A stretch of DNA of 39,289 bases from Candidatus Nomurabacteria bacterium (GTDB lineage: Bacteria; Patescibacteriota; Minisyncoccia; Phycocordibacterales; UBA9973), in the NCBI GenBank assembly GCA_023267315.1, contig JAHFNN010000007.1, positions 1 through 39,289 on the forward strand. Reading direction: 5' to 3'. The notes beneath the pieces are model-generated. The model did not search any database. It was not told where the DNA came from and saw only the letters and a list, made by a program, of their open reading frames with translations. The position numbers were made by a program, and so were the translations under genes. This document shows positions 32,153 through 39,289 of this stretch, in pieces. The first letter of the stretch is position 1, and every line of letters begins with the position of its first letter.

Positions 32153-32196
32153 AATAAGCGAGCAATATTTGACATTATTATAGGATTTGCTAGTAT
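32153..32196 (+). promoter_or_regulatory. Promoter module of the rpsS-rplE block
   Basis: AATAAGCGAGC (32153-32163), five bases, TTGACA (32169-32174), a 16-base spacer ending TTTGC, TAGTAT (32191-32196) with extended -10. It is the twin of the tuf module at 19253-19297. Predicted start near 32203. Confidence 0.78.
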
Positions 32197-32204
32197 GAAC
32201 CCAC

Positions 32205-32225
32205 TGGCTCTAGAGGAGCTATTTT
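32205..32225 (+). promoter_or_regulatory. 5'-end leader hairpin with T run before rpsS
   Basis: TGGCTC (32205-32210) pairs with GAGCTA (32216-32221), with one G-T pair, then TTTT. It lies within three bases of the predicted start; the leader is only about 33 bases. Confidence 0.45.
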
Positions 32226-32235
32226 AATTAGTCAC

Positions 32236-32583
32236 ATGACACGATCACTTAAAAAAGGACCATATGTAGACCTACGCCTTCTCAAGAAGATTGAGGGCAA
32301 AAAGCCTTTGGATACAGGGGTTATTAAGACTTGGGCTCGAGCATCACAGATCTCTCCAGAAATGGTGGGTTTCATCTTTGGTGTCCACAATGGTAAAAAC
32401 CACGTTGAAGTACTCGTTACTGAAGACATGGTAGGTCATCGATTGGGTGAATTTTCCCTTACTCGTAAGTTCGTCCGTCATGGAGGTCAAATGCAGAAGG
32501 CTATTGAAGCGAAGCAGAAAGAGTCTGAAATTGCAGCTGCTCAAGCAGCTAAGGCTTCTGTCTCTGATAAGGCTAAGAAATAA
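32236..32583 (+). CDS. rpsS: Ribosomal protein S19
   Basis: A 115-residue protein starting MTRSLKKGPYVDLRLLKKIEG, the usual S19 opening, with the LVTEDMVGHRLGEFSLTRKFVRHGG core (about 55-80). The last 25 residues are an added Ala/Lys/Ser-rich tail. S19 lies at the head of the small subunit and contacts tRNA. It starts the second half of the S10/spc cluster with its own promoter, separated from rplB by about 8.5 kb. Confidence 0.97.
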   Translation: MTRSLKKGPYVDLRLLKKIEGKKPLDTGVIKTWARASQISPEMVGFIFGVHNGKNHVEVLVTEDMVGHRLGEFSLTRKFVRHGGQMQKAIEAKQKESEIAAAQAAKASVSDKAKK

Positions 32584-32601
32584 TTTTTTTATATATAAAC
32601 C

Positions 32602-33057
32602 ATGCGCGCTACACTTACAAACTACAGACAATCACCTCGAAAGGTTCGCCTCGTTGCAAACCTCATAAAAGGGAAGAGTGTTGATCAGGCTAATACAGAG
32701 CTCTCATTTTTGGCTAAGCGTGCGTCATTGCCATTCCAAAAGCTACTTCAGTCAGCTGTTGCAAACGCAAAACAGAACTCTGGTATAGATGCAGCAAATC
32801 TTTTTGTAGTCGATGCACGTGTTGATAAGGGTGTTGTTATGAAGCGCAGTATGCCTCGCGCGATGGGATCTGCTTCACGAATCAACAAGCGTTCAAGTCA
32901 CGTTACAATCGTGCTTGGAGAGCGTGGTGCGGTAGTCGCACCAAAGGCTAAAAAGGTTTCATTGAAGGTTGAAAAGACAGAAAAGGTTGCTGAGAAAAAG
33001 GTAGTAAAAGCTAAAACAGCCGTTAAAAAAGTTACCAAGAAAGAAAAAGCAAAATAA
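32602..33057 (+). CDS. rplV: Ribosomal protein L22
   Basis: A 151-residue protein starting MRATLTNYRQSPRKVRLVANLIKGKSV, the L22 start, with the extended tunnel loop AVAPKAKKV replaced by an ordinary short loop and the RAMGSASRINKRSSHVTIVLGERG core (about 84-108). The last 40 residues form a Lys/Val-rich basic tail not found in E. coli L22. L22 lines the exit tunnel. It is co-transcribed; rpsC follows after three bases. Confidence 0.96.
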   Translation: MRATLTNYRQSPRKVRLVANLIKGKSVDQANTELSFLAKRASLPFQKLLQSAVANAKQNSGIDAANLFVVDARVDKGVVMKRSMPRAMGSASRINKRSSHVTIVLGERGAVVAPKAKKVSLKVEKTEKVAEKKVVKAKTAVKKVTKKEKAK

Positions 33058-33060
33058 TAT

Positions 33061-33732
33061 ATGTCAAAAATCGTTCACCCATATGCGCATAGATTGATTA
33101 TTCTCCGAGACTGGAAGTCTCGCTGGTTTGCGCTTGATAAAAAGTACAAGGATTACTTGAAAGGAGATGTCCTTCTTCGAGAATACCTCACGAAGAAACT
33201 TCGTGGTTTTTACGTTTCATCTATTGAAATGGAACGCAGTCCAAAATCAACCAAGATCATTATCCGTACTTCACGCCCAGGTATGATTATTGGACGTTCT
33301 GGTGAAGGTGCAGTCAAACTCAAACAAGATATCATTCGCACAATGAAGAAAATGAAAGTGAGTGTTCCAGAGGAACTCAAAGTTGATATTGTTGAAATCC
33401 CAGTACCAGAAGCTGATGCTGCAATTGTTGCATACATGGTCGCTGAAGGACTTGAAAAGCGTATGCCGTATCGTCGTGTCATGAAACAGACGATTGAAAA
33501 GGTGATGAATGCACGTGGTGTGCAGGGAGCACGTGTGGTGCTTGGTGGCCGCTTGGGTGGAGCTGAAATTTCTCGTGGGGAAGAGTTGAAGCGTGGTTCT
33601 ATTCCACTTCAGACCTTCCGTGCAGATATCGATTTCGCTCGCGAGAAGGCACACATGACATACGGAGACATCGGAATCAAGGTCTGGATTTACCGAGGAG
33701 AAGTTTTTGCTGAGAAAAAAGCAGTTAAATAA
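33061..33732 (+). CDS. rpsC: Ribosomal protein S3
   Basis: A 223-residue protein with an N-terminal KH domain (the RPGMIIGRSGEGAVKLKQ signature near 73-90) and the C-terminal S3 domain (RRVMKQTIEKVMNARGVQGARVVLGGRLGGAEISRGE, about 137-172). S3 helps unwind mRNA at the entry channel. The start MSKIVHPYAHRLIILRDW replaces the common MGQKVHPIGFRLG, with the HP(x)xHRL pattern kept. Confidence 0.97.
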   Translation: MSKIVHPYAHRLIILRDWKSRWFALDKKYKDYLKGDVLLREYLTKKLRGFYVSSIEMERSPKSTKIIIRTSRPGMIIGRSGEGAVKLKQDIIRTMKKMKVSVPEELKVDIVEIPVPEADAAIVAYMVAEGLEKRMPYRRVMKQTIEKVMNARGVQGARVVLGGRLGGAEISRGEELKRGSIPLQTFRADIDFAREKAHMTYGDIGIKVWIYRGEVFAEKKAVK

Positions 33733-33737
33733 TATTT

Positions 33738-34157
33738 ATGTTGGTACCAAAAAAAGTAAAACATCGAAAATGGCACTCGGATCGTAAGAATCCAAAGACA
33801 ACAACACCTGACACACGAGGTACGACTCTTTCATTTGGTTCATTTGGATTGAAAGCTATCACTGGTACACGTGTCCGTTCAAACCAAATCGAGTCTGCTC
33901 GTAAAGCAATGGCGCGTAGTGTTTCAAAGACTGGCCGTGTCTGGATTCGTATTTTCCCTGATCGACCATATACCTCAAAGCCACCAGAAGTGGGAATGGG
34001 AAAAGGAAAGGGTGATCCACAAGGATACTGTTTTGAAGTACGCCCAGGACGAATCATTTTTGAAGTTGATGGAGTTGAAGAAGCTGTTGCGCGTGAAGCA
34101 CTTCGAAAGGCAGGTACCAAATTGCCAATCAAGACTCGCGTAGTAAGCCGAGCATAA
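33738..34157 (+). CDS. rplP: Ribosomal protein L16
   Basis: A 139-residue protein starting MLVPKKVKHRKWHSDRK, with the PEVGMGKGKGDPQGYCFEVRPGR signature (about 84-106) that binds 23S rRNA near the A-site tRNA elbow. Length and core match L16. It lies between rpsC and rpmC, with gaps of 5 and 9 bases. Confidence 0.97.
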   Translation: MLVPKKVKHRKWHSDRKNPKTTTPDTRGTTLSFGSFGLKAITGTRVRSNQIESARKAMARSVSKTGRVWIRIFPDRPYTSKPPEVGMGKGKGDPQGYCFEVRPGRIIFEVDGVEEAVAREALRKAGTKLPIKTRVVSRA

Positions 34158-34166
34158 TACATTTTT

Positions 34167-34355
34167 ATGGAAGACATTAAAAAGATGAATGACAACGAAA
34201 TAAAGAAGTCGATTACTGAGAAACAAGAAAAGTTGCGATCATTTCGATTTGGTATTTCAGGCGGAAAGACAAAGAACGTCAAAGAAGGACGAACTCTTCG
34301 CCGAGAAATCGCGCAGCTATTTACTGAACTTACTTCACGTGCATTACAAGCGTAA
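34167..34355 (+). CDS. rpmC: Ribosomal protein L29
   Basis: A 62-residue all-alpha protein: MEDIKKMNDNEIKKSITEKQEKLRSFRF then TLRREIAQLFTEL. This matches L29 in size and helix pattern. L29 lies at the tunnel exit beside L23. Gaps of 9 bases to both neighbours. Confidence 0.9.
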   Translation: MEDIKKMNDNEIKKSITEKQEKLRSFRFGISGGKTKNVKEGRTLRREIAQLFTELTSRALQA

Positions 34356-34364
34356 TATTTATAT

Positions 34365-34616
34365 ATGAAAGAAAAAGTTGAAATAACAAAAAATAAGAAA
34401 GCGCTTCGCGGTACGGTTGTATCTGACAAGATGGATAAGACTGTTGTCGTTTCAGTAACTCGCTTCGTAAAGCACCCTAAGTACAAGAAGCACATCAAAA
34501 AGAGTAAGCGATACAAGGCGCATGATGAGAATAATACCTATAAAGTAGGTGACATTGTGACGATTCAAGAAACACGACCAATGTCGAAAGATAAGCATTT
34601 TAAAGTATTAGCATAA
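34365..34616 (+). CDS. rpsQ: Ribosomal protein S17
   Basis: An 83-residue OB-fold protein with the pattern LRGTVVSDKMDKTVVVSVTRFVKHPKYKK (about 14-42) and the HDENNTYKVGDIVTIQETRPMSKDKHFKVL end, both typical of S17. S17 binds the 5' domain of 16S rRNA. Gap to rplN is four bases. Confidence 0.95.
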   Translation: MKEKVEITKNKKALRGTVVSDKMDKTVVVSVTRFVKHPKYKKHIKKSKRYKAHDENNTYKVGDIVTIQETRPMSKDKHFKVLA

Positions 34617-34620
34617 TTAT

Positions 34621-34992
34621 ATGATTCAAGACGGAACAGTAGTAAAAATTACAGATAACGCCGGCGGTAAGATCGGCAAGGTATTCAAAGTGCTCGGTGG
34701 TTCACGCCGACGCTATGCTTCTATTGGCGACCGCGTCATCATTTCTATCAAGATCGCAGAACCTCGTAAGGCAGTAAAGAAAAAGGATGTACATCAAGCT
34801 GTGGTTGTTCGCGTACGAAATGCGTTCCGCCGAAAAGATGGATCATATATTCGTTTTGATGATAACGCTGTCGTGATTTTAGAAAAAGATAAACAAGAAC
34901 CAAAGGCAGGACGCGTCTTCGGTCCAATTCCTCGTGAATTGGGTGAGAAGGGCTATCAGAAGATTATTTCTTTGGCACCTGAGGTTATTTAA
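34621..34992 (+). CDS. rplN: Ribosomal protein L14
   Basis: A 123-residue protein of exactly usual length. Start MIQDGTVVKITDNAGGKIGKV, and the signature ECTAMCV-like segment replaced here by the equivalent ASIGDRVIISIKIAEPRKAVKK. The end is VFGPIPRELGEKGYQKIISLAPEVI. L14 lies at the subunit interface. Four bases separate it from rplX. Confidence 0.96.
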   Translation: MIQDGTVVKITDNAGGKIGKVFKVLGGSRRRYASIGDRVIISIKIAEPRKAVKKKDVHQAVVVRVRNAFRRKDGSYIRFDDNAVVILEKDKQEPKAGRVFGPIPRELGEKGYQKIISLAPEVI

Positions 34993-34996
34993 TACT

Positions 34997-35302
34997 ATGA
35001 ATATCAAGAAAGGAGACAACGTAATAGTTATCGCTGGTAAAGACAAAGGCAAGAAGGCTAAGGTATTGGGAGTATTCGCAAGTCAGAACCGCGTATTGGT
35101 TGAAGGCATCAACATGAAGAAGAAACACCAAAAGCCTCGCCGCACCAATGAGAAAGGTCAAACAATCGAAGTCGCAACACCACTCCACATTTCAAACGTT
35201 ATGCTTATTGATTCAAAATCAGGAAAGCAGACACGTGTTGGTTCAAAGATGGCAGGTGGTAAGAAGATTCGAGTTAGTAAGAAGTCAGGAAATGAAATTT
35301 AA
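34997..35302 (+). CDS. rplX: Ribosomal protein L24
   Basis: A 101-residue protein starting MNIKKGDNVIVIAGKDKGKKAKVLGVF, the L24 KOW motif. The central EGINMKKKHQKPRR loop is also typical. I start at ATG 34997; the frame extends upstream to 34934 but that part overlaps rplN and looks like its shadow. L24 starts 50S assembly. Confidence 0.95.
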   Translation: MNIKKGDNVIVIAGKDKGKKAKVLGVFASQNRVLVEGINMKKKHQKPRRTNEKGQTIEVATPLHISNVMLIDSKSGKQTRVGSKMAGGKKIRVSKKSGNEI

Positions 35303-35307
35303 ATCAT

Positions 35308-35856
35308 ATGAGTAAACATCTTACAGTAAAAGAAAAAGAGCAGAAGTCCTACGAATCAATGAAGGGCGTATTCGGCTACAAGAATAAAATGGCTGCTCCA
35401 CGTCTCGTGAAGATTGTGGTTGCATCTGGAACAGGATCAGGACTCAAGCGTGATAAGAATCGAAATGATTTGATCATTGATCGTTTGGGTAAGATCACTG
35501 GTCAGCGTTCAGCTGTGCGTGCTGCAAAGAAATCTATCGCATCATTCAAAATTCGTCAGGGAGATCCTGTCGGCGTGATGGTTACACTTCGTGGTGCACG
35601 TATGTATGGATTCTTGGACAAGCTCATCAATGTATCAATTCCTCGAACAAAAGACTTCCGTGGCGTTGATCGAAAGATAGTAGATAATATCGGTAATCTT
35701 ACGATGAGTATTAAGGAGCACACTATTTTCCCAGAAACGGGGGATGAAGAATTGAAAGACGTGTTCGGAATGGCAGTGACGGTGGTGACGACAGCAAAGA
35801 CTAAACCTGAAGCAATCGCATTTTTTGAGAATCTCGGATTTCCATTTAAGAAATAA
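35308..35856 (+). CDS. rplE: Ribosomal protein L5
   Basis: A 182-residue protein of normal length. It has the ITGQRSAVRAAKKSIASFKIRQGDPVGVMVTLRG core (about 70-103) and the RTKDFRGVDRKIVDNIGNLTMSIKEHTIFPE segment (about 113-143) of L5. L5 holds 5S rRNA in the central protuberance. It is the last gene in the block, with a terminator directly after. In most bacteria rpsN and rpsH follow. Here a surface protease does. Confidence 0.97.
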   Translation: MSKHLTVKEKEQKSYESMKGVFGYKNKMAAPRLVKIVVASGTGSGLKRDKNRNDLIIDRLGKITGQRSAVRAAKKSIASFKIRQGDPVGVMVTLRGARMYGFLDKLINVSIPRTKDFRGVDRKIVDNIGNLTMSIKEHTIFPETGDEELKDVFGMAVTVVTTAKTKPEAIAFFENLGFPFKK

Positions 35857-35865
35857 GAAAAAATA

Positions 35866-35895
35866 AAAAACACCCTGATATACAGGGTGTTTTTT
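35866..35895. terminator. Terminator after rplE
   Basis: AAAAACACCCTG, loop ATATA, CAGGGTGTTTTT: a 12-bp perfect stem with T tract. Confidence 0.92.
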
Positions 35896-35914
35896 ATTTT
35901 AGTCCTTTTTACTG

Positions 35915-35942
35915 TTGTGATAATAGCTAAAACTGCTACTAT
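35915..35942 (+). promoter_or_regulatory. Promoter of the second subtilase gene
   Basis: TTGTGA (35915-35920), a 16-base spacer ending TGC, TACTAT (35937-35942), an extended -10 like those of tuf and rpsS but without the GCGAGC block. Confidence 0.55.
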
Positions 35943-35988
35943 TGATATATAACATTAATAACTCATTGTTGTTACCTTGATTGAATAT

Positions 35989-38900
35989 ATGAAAAAACAC
36001 ATAGTCTCTACTTCAATATTATTTGTGGTGCTTGTTATTCTTATTGTGTTTTTTCATGGTTCGTTCGGGTCATTATGGAAAAATTTGATGGGGGCTGCTC
36101 GTAATGCTTTTTTGAACTCGACAACACCTTCTACTGGGGTAGTTGCGACCTCTCCAAATCAATTTAAAGGTGTATCTGTCTACAGTAATGAATTTTTTAT
36201 AAAATTGAAAAAAAATACAAGTCCAACGTCGACTGATTTTAAAAATATAAATAAAAAATATGGGGTTACGTCATTCACGCAAGCTGTTAAACCACTCGCT
36301 ACTTCTAATTCATCTGCCGATGTATTTTTATGGTATAAGGTGACACTACCATACACAAAAGAAGCACTCACGCTTGATGGATCCAGGAACGATACAAATA
36401 TGACCACACAGGATAAGTTGGGAAAACTGTTCCGTGCCATTGAAGATTATAAAAAATTGAGTGGATTATCAAAGATAGAACCATCTCTGGTGTACTATCA
36501 ATTTAATAGTCCGAATGATTCATACTTTACTTCTTCTGGTAGTTGGGGACAACCGACTGATGATTTATGGAATCTTAAAAAGATAAATATGCCACTTGCG
36601 TGGGATCAAAGTACTGGAGGCAATGTGTTAGTTGCTGATATTGATACTGGACTTGATGGTGCCAATCCTGATATTTCGGGCAATGTGGTTCCTGGATTTG
36701 ATTTTTGTACGAACCTTGCAACGGGAGTGACTACTGATAACGATAAAGTTGGTCATGGTACACACACCGCAGGTATTATTGGTGCAACTGGAAATAATAC
36801 GTTGGGTATTGTTGGGATCAACTGGAAAGTTAAAATTATGCCCCTTGCTATCTTTGATAGCAATAATCACTACTGTTCTGGGGCAGGACCTACGGCTGTG
36901 ATATATGCAGCTGATAATGGCGCAAGGGTTACTAATAATAGTTGGGGAGCAATAAGTTATGATCCGCTTCTTGATGATGCATTTAGGTATGCCTATGATA
37001 AAGGTGTCATTTCTGTTGCTGCTGCGGGAAACAATAATATAGATGCACTTGCGGTATCGCCCGCTTCATTCCCATGGGTTATAACAGTTTCAGCAACTGA
37101 TTATCAGGATCAAAGAGCTTCTTTCTCTAACTGGGGAGCAAAAATTGATGTGGCGGCACCAGGAGTGGACATACTTTCACTACGTGCTTCTATGACTGAT
37201 TTTTATAATGATGGTGGGTCGCACTTTGTGCCACCATACGATTTTTCTACAAATTATATGCGCATGAGTGGTACTTCTATGGCGGCACCTCATGTTACTG
37301 GCCTCGCAGCATTACTCCTTGCAAAGTACCCAACTCTTTCAGTCGAAGGAGTTCGTCAAATAATTCGTACGAACACTCTTGATCTACTTCCGGCTGGCAA
37401 AGATGATTCTTTTGGATATGGACGAATAGATGCTGGAAGTACAATGGTGAATGCCATTACGTTACCACTTGAACCTGTTATTACGAGTCCTAAAAATGAT
37501 AGTGCGGTTGTTTCCGGGAGTGTCCCTATCTTAGGAGGTGTTGTTGGTCCTAATTTTAAATCGTACTCATTAGATTATGGAATAGGGCACTCGCCATCAT
37601 CTTGGAATAATATAGTTACCAGTACAAATCAGATCACGAGTGGTACATTGGGAACTTTTTCTGCAAATACGGTTCCTGATGGTTCGTATACGATACGTCT
37701 CACGGCAACCAACACTTCAGGTAAGACATTTGAATTTGCTGTCTATAATGTCATCGTTAATAATTTTACGATTTCGATCGTTAATCCGGTAGATTATGTT
37801 TCAAAAACTACCGCAATGCCTATTTCAGGAACGGTTAATGCAATCGCTGGTGTCACGCTTCAGTCTTACATCGTTGAATACGCTCCGGGGATCAACCCGA
37901 ATTCTGGGTGGATAACAATCGGTACAAATACAAATACCGTTGTTGATAGAACGCTTGCTTCATGGAATACCTCAGCACTTGCGTTAGGTGCGTATACTAT
38001 TCGGGTTACCGCCACGACTTCAACTGGTGCGGGAGCTACTCAACAATTTCATGTGAATGTTGACCCCGAAATGGTTCCTGGTTGGCCAAAACTTCTTTCA
38101 TATTCATGTAACGTCTGGTATCAGTGTTCTATGATGCCTGCATTTGGTGATCTCTTGGGGAATAAACAGAGAGAATTGGTGACTGCAAGTAAAAATATTC
38201 TTCATGCATATAAAAAAGATGGTAGTGAATTACCTGGCTTTCCCGTTACCCTTTCTTCAGGAGAATATTTCAACCGTGCGATAACATTAGATGATCTTGA
38301 TGGTGATGGTAAAAAAGAAATTATTGTTCCTGTTTGTCCACCAGCATATCCTGACGGTACTGCCGGAGATTGTCATATCAATATTTTCACTTCTTCTGGA
38401 GCAAGTTATCCTGGATGGACTAAACCAAAAGTTCAATTTACGTACTATATTTATCAAGGAGAAGCACTTGGTCCTGCAATCTATGATCTTGATGGTGACG
38501 GCAATAAAGAGATAGTTTTTTATGATCATTATGGTTCTTTGCATGCATATAAACTCAATGGCACAGAAATTTCTGGTTTCCCTGTGGCAACCGCGGCTCT
38601 GTTTGCATTGAAGACATCGCCAGGGGAGACTCCGTATGTATCAATTGCTGATATGGATCAAGATGGTAAACCAGAAATTGCAATGACGGTTTTAAATGGT
38701 GTTGGTGGACAGCTTAGAGTTGCTCTTTTAGATAATAAAGGAGCGGTTGTTCCTGGGTGGCCTGTCTCTATCCCAATAAGCCCAAATGCAAATCCTCCGG
38801 TTCCTTCTTCGGCTCCTACCTTCGCGGATCTTTTGGGTGATAAAAATCTTGAGATAGTTGTACCTATTGGTACGTATAATATGAAAGCAGGTGGTGATTA

Positions 38901-39289
38901 TCCTATCCACGCGTGGGCAAAAGATGGAAGCGAGGTTTCTGGATGGCCGAAGTCGTATCACAGTGATTATTTTGCCGGTGGAATTGCAGGAGGTGTTATC
39001 GCTCCCGTCGCGGCTGATTTAGATTATGATTTTAGAGACAATATTATCTATAACTTGAATGATCACTTCTTTATGTATTCACAATTAGGATCAGTGACGG
39101 ATTTTGCTGATCCATGGATACAAGGAAATCTGACGTCTCGACCGGTTGGTAATGTGAACGGTGATAACCATCTTGATTTTATTGATGCTGCATTGAGTCC
39201 TTGGTTTGGAGGCAAAGGAACAACTGGATTGGGGATTGTTGATGACACTGGAAAGGTTACGTGGCAACGAAGTTTTGATTGCGGAGATC
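35989..39289 (+). CDS. Surface subtilisin-like protease (S8) with Ig-like and FG-GAP/VCBS-like repeats, partial at the window end
   Basis: From ATG at 35989 the frame stays open for 1100 codons and leaves the window. An N-terminal helix (about 5-25) is followed by a short propeptide (about 60-165) and an S8 catalytic domain with Asp219 (IDTGLDG), His256 (GHGTHTAG) and Ser430 (SGTSMAAPH). After it come two Ig-like domains (about 495-590 and 595-695), then repeats with D-x-D-x-D-G calcium-type loops: DDLDGDGKKEI, YDLDGDGNKEI and ADMDQDGKPEI. These match FG-GAP/VCBS blades, as in integrin-type beta-propellers that bind surfaces. The 3' end is missing. It sits directly after the rplE terminator, in the place of rpsN/rpsH. 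Confidence 0.92.
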   Translation, partial: MKKHIVSTSILFVVLVILIVFFHGSFGSLWKNLMGAARNAFLNSTTPSTGVVATSPNQFKGVSVYSNEFFIKLKKNTSPTSTDFKNINKKYGVTSFTQAVKPLATSNSSADVFLWYKVTLPYTKEALTLDGSRNDTNMTTQDKLGKLFRAIEDYKKLSGLSKIEPSLVYYQFNSPNDSYFTSSGSWGQPTDDLWNLKKINMPLAWDQSTGGNVLVADIDTGLDGANPDISGNVVPGFDFCTNLATGVTTDNDKVGHGTHTAGIIGATGNNTLGIVGINWKVKIMPLAIFDSNNHYCSGAGPTAVIYAADNGARVTNNSWGAISYDPLLDDAFRYAYDKGVISVAAAGNNNIDALAVSPASFPWVITVSATDYQDQRASFSNWGAKIDVAAPGVDILSLRASMTDFYNDGGSHFVPPYDFSTNYMRMSGTSMAAPHVTGLAALLLAKYPTLSVEGVRQIIRTNTLDLLPAGKDDSFGYGRIDAGSTMVNAITLPLEPVITSPKNDSAVVSGSVPILGGVVGPNFKSYSLDYGIGHSPSSWNNIVTSTNQITSGTLGTFSANTVPDGSYTIRLTATNTSGKTFEFAVYNVIVNNFTISIVNPVDYVSKTTAMPISGTVNAIAGVTLQSYIVEYAPGINPNSGWITIGTNTNTVVDRTLASWNTSALALGAYTIRVTATTSTGAGATQQFHVNVDPEMVPGWPKLLSYSCNVWYQCSMMPAFGDLLGNKQRELVTASKNILHAYKKDGSELPGFPVTLSSGEYFNRAITLDDLDGDGKKEIIVPVCPPAYPDGTAGDCHINIFTSSGASYPGWTKPKVQFTYYIYQGEALGPAIYDLDGDGNKEIVFYDHYGSLHAYKLNGTEISGFPVATAALFALKTSPGETPYVSIADMDQDGKPEIAMTVLNGVGGQLRVALLDNKGAVVPGWPVSIPISPNANPPVPSSAPTFADLLGDKNLEIVVPIGTYNMKAGGDYPIHAWAKDGSEVSGWPKSYHSDYFAGGIAGGVIAPVAADLDYDFRDNIIYNLNDHFFMYSQLGSVTDFADPWIQGNLTSRPVGNVNGDNHLDFIDAALSPWFGGKGTTGLGIVDDTGKVTWQRSFDCGD

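Noticed and set aside
33725..34516. Long minus-strand open frame antisense to rplP, rpmC and rpsQ (263 residues)
   Set aside because: All three sense genes are well supported and tightly spaced, and the antisense frame resembles a codon-bias shadow.
1..39289. CRISPR arrays, IS elements or prophage genes
   Set aside because: I saw no regularly spaced direct repeats, no transposase, no integrase and no phage structural genes.

Overview
The window reads as a chromosomal piece of a Patescibacteria (Candidate Phyla Radiation) genome, most like a Parcubacteria-type lineage. The assignment rests on ribosomal proteins with small lineage-type extensions or insertions (S12, S10, L22, L23, S19), many single-pass secreted proteins built from FN3/Ig/IPT domains, a compact AT-rich layout with near-absent Shine-Dalgarno sequences, and TGA used as a normal stop (purN). 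The genus cannot be told from this window.

Layout. 1-3.5 kb: start of a minus-strand gene that looks like a Fe/Mn superoxide dismutase, a ComEC-like secreted metallo-beta-lactamase-fold protein, two membrane-anchored surface proteins in tandem, and rpmB (L28) on the minus strand. 3.5-5.2 kb: an M50 site-2-type protease, then rpsL-rpsG. 5.4-12.4 kb: an Ig-domain surface protein and a 2005-residue subtilisin-like surface protease. 12.6-14.8 kb: fusA. 14.9-16.4 kb: a second Ig protein, a 74-residue Cys/His-rich membrane protein and a 50-residue membrane microprotein. 16.4-19.0 kb: divergent purD/purN and an unknown 105-residue gene. 19.1-23.7 kb: a structured intergenic region, then tuf-rpsJ-rplC-rplD-rplW-rplB. 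23.8-28.0 kb: a 1251-residue metzincin-type surface protease and dgkA. 28.1-31.9 kb: pyrF, pyrE, pyrC and an unknown 179-residue gene. 32.2-35.9 kb: rpsS-rplV-rpsC-rplP-rpmC-rpsQ-rplN-rplX-rplE. 35.99 kb to the end: a second subtilisin-like surface protease that runs off the window.

The str-S10-spc ribosomal cluster has therefore been cut into four blocks (rpsL-rpsG, fusA, tuf to rplB, rpsS to rplE). In three of the four places that follow a block, the next gene is a large secreted protease or an Ig surface protein, and after fusA it is an Ig protein. Each block has its own promoter and terminator. The blocks starting at tuf and rpsS share one distinctive promoter module. Four ribosomal/translation promoters (rpsL, fusA, tuf, rpsS) are followed almost at once by a short hairpin and a T run.

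The three large proteases share parts. The first subtilase and the metzincin have unrelated catalytic domains but the same C-terminal chassis (FN3 repeats, Ig, PKD-like, then a ConA-like jelly-roll domain). The two small Ig proteins carry domains found again in these proteases, and a QSAAAG motif just outside the membrane helix. The nucleotide genes (purD, purN, pyrF, pyrC) together with the two unknown genes share an AACTTAAAATC-like element next to the start codon that the ribosomal genes lack. PyrC and PyrE look Bacteroidetes-like, which suggests the nucleotide module was acquired.

All calls were made by reading the sequence, without database searches. Residue ranges of domains are approximate, and promoter and RNA-structure calls are pattern matches only.
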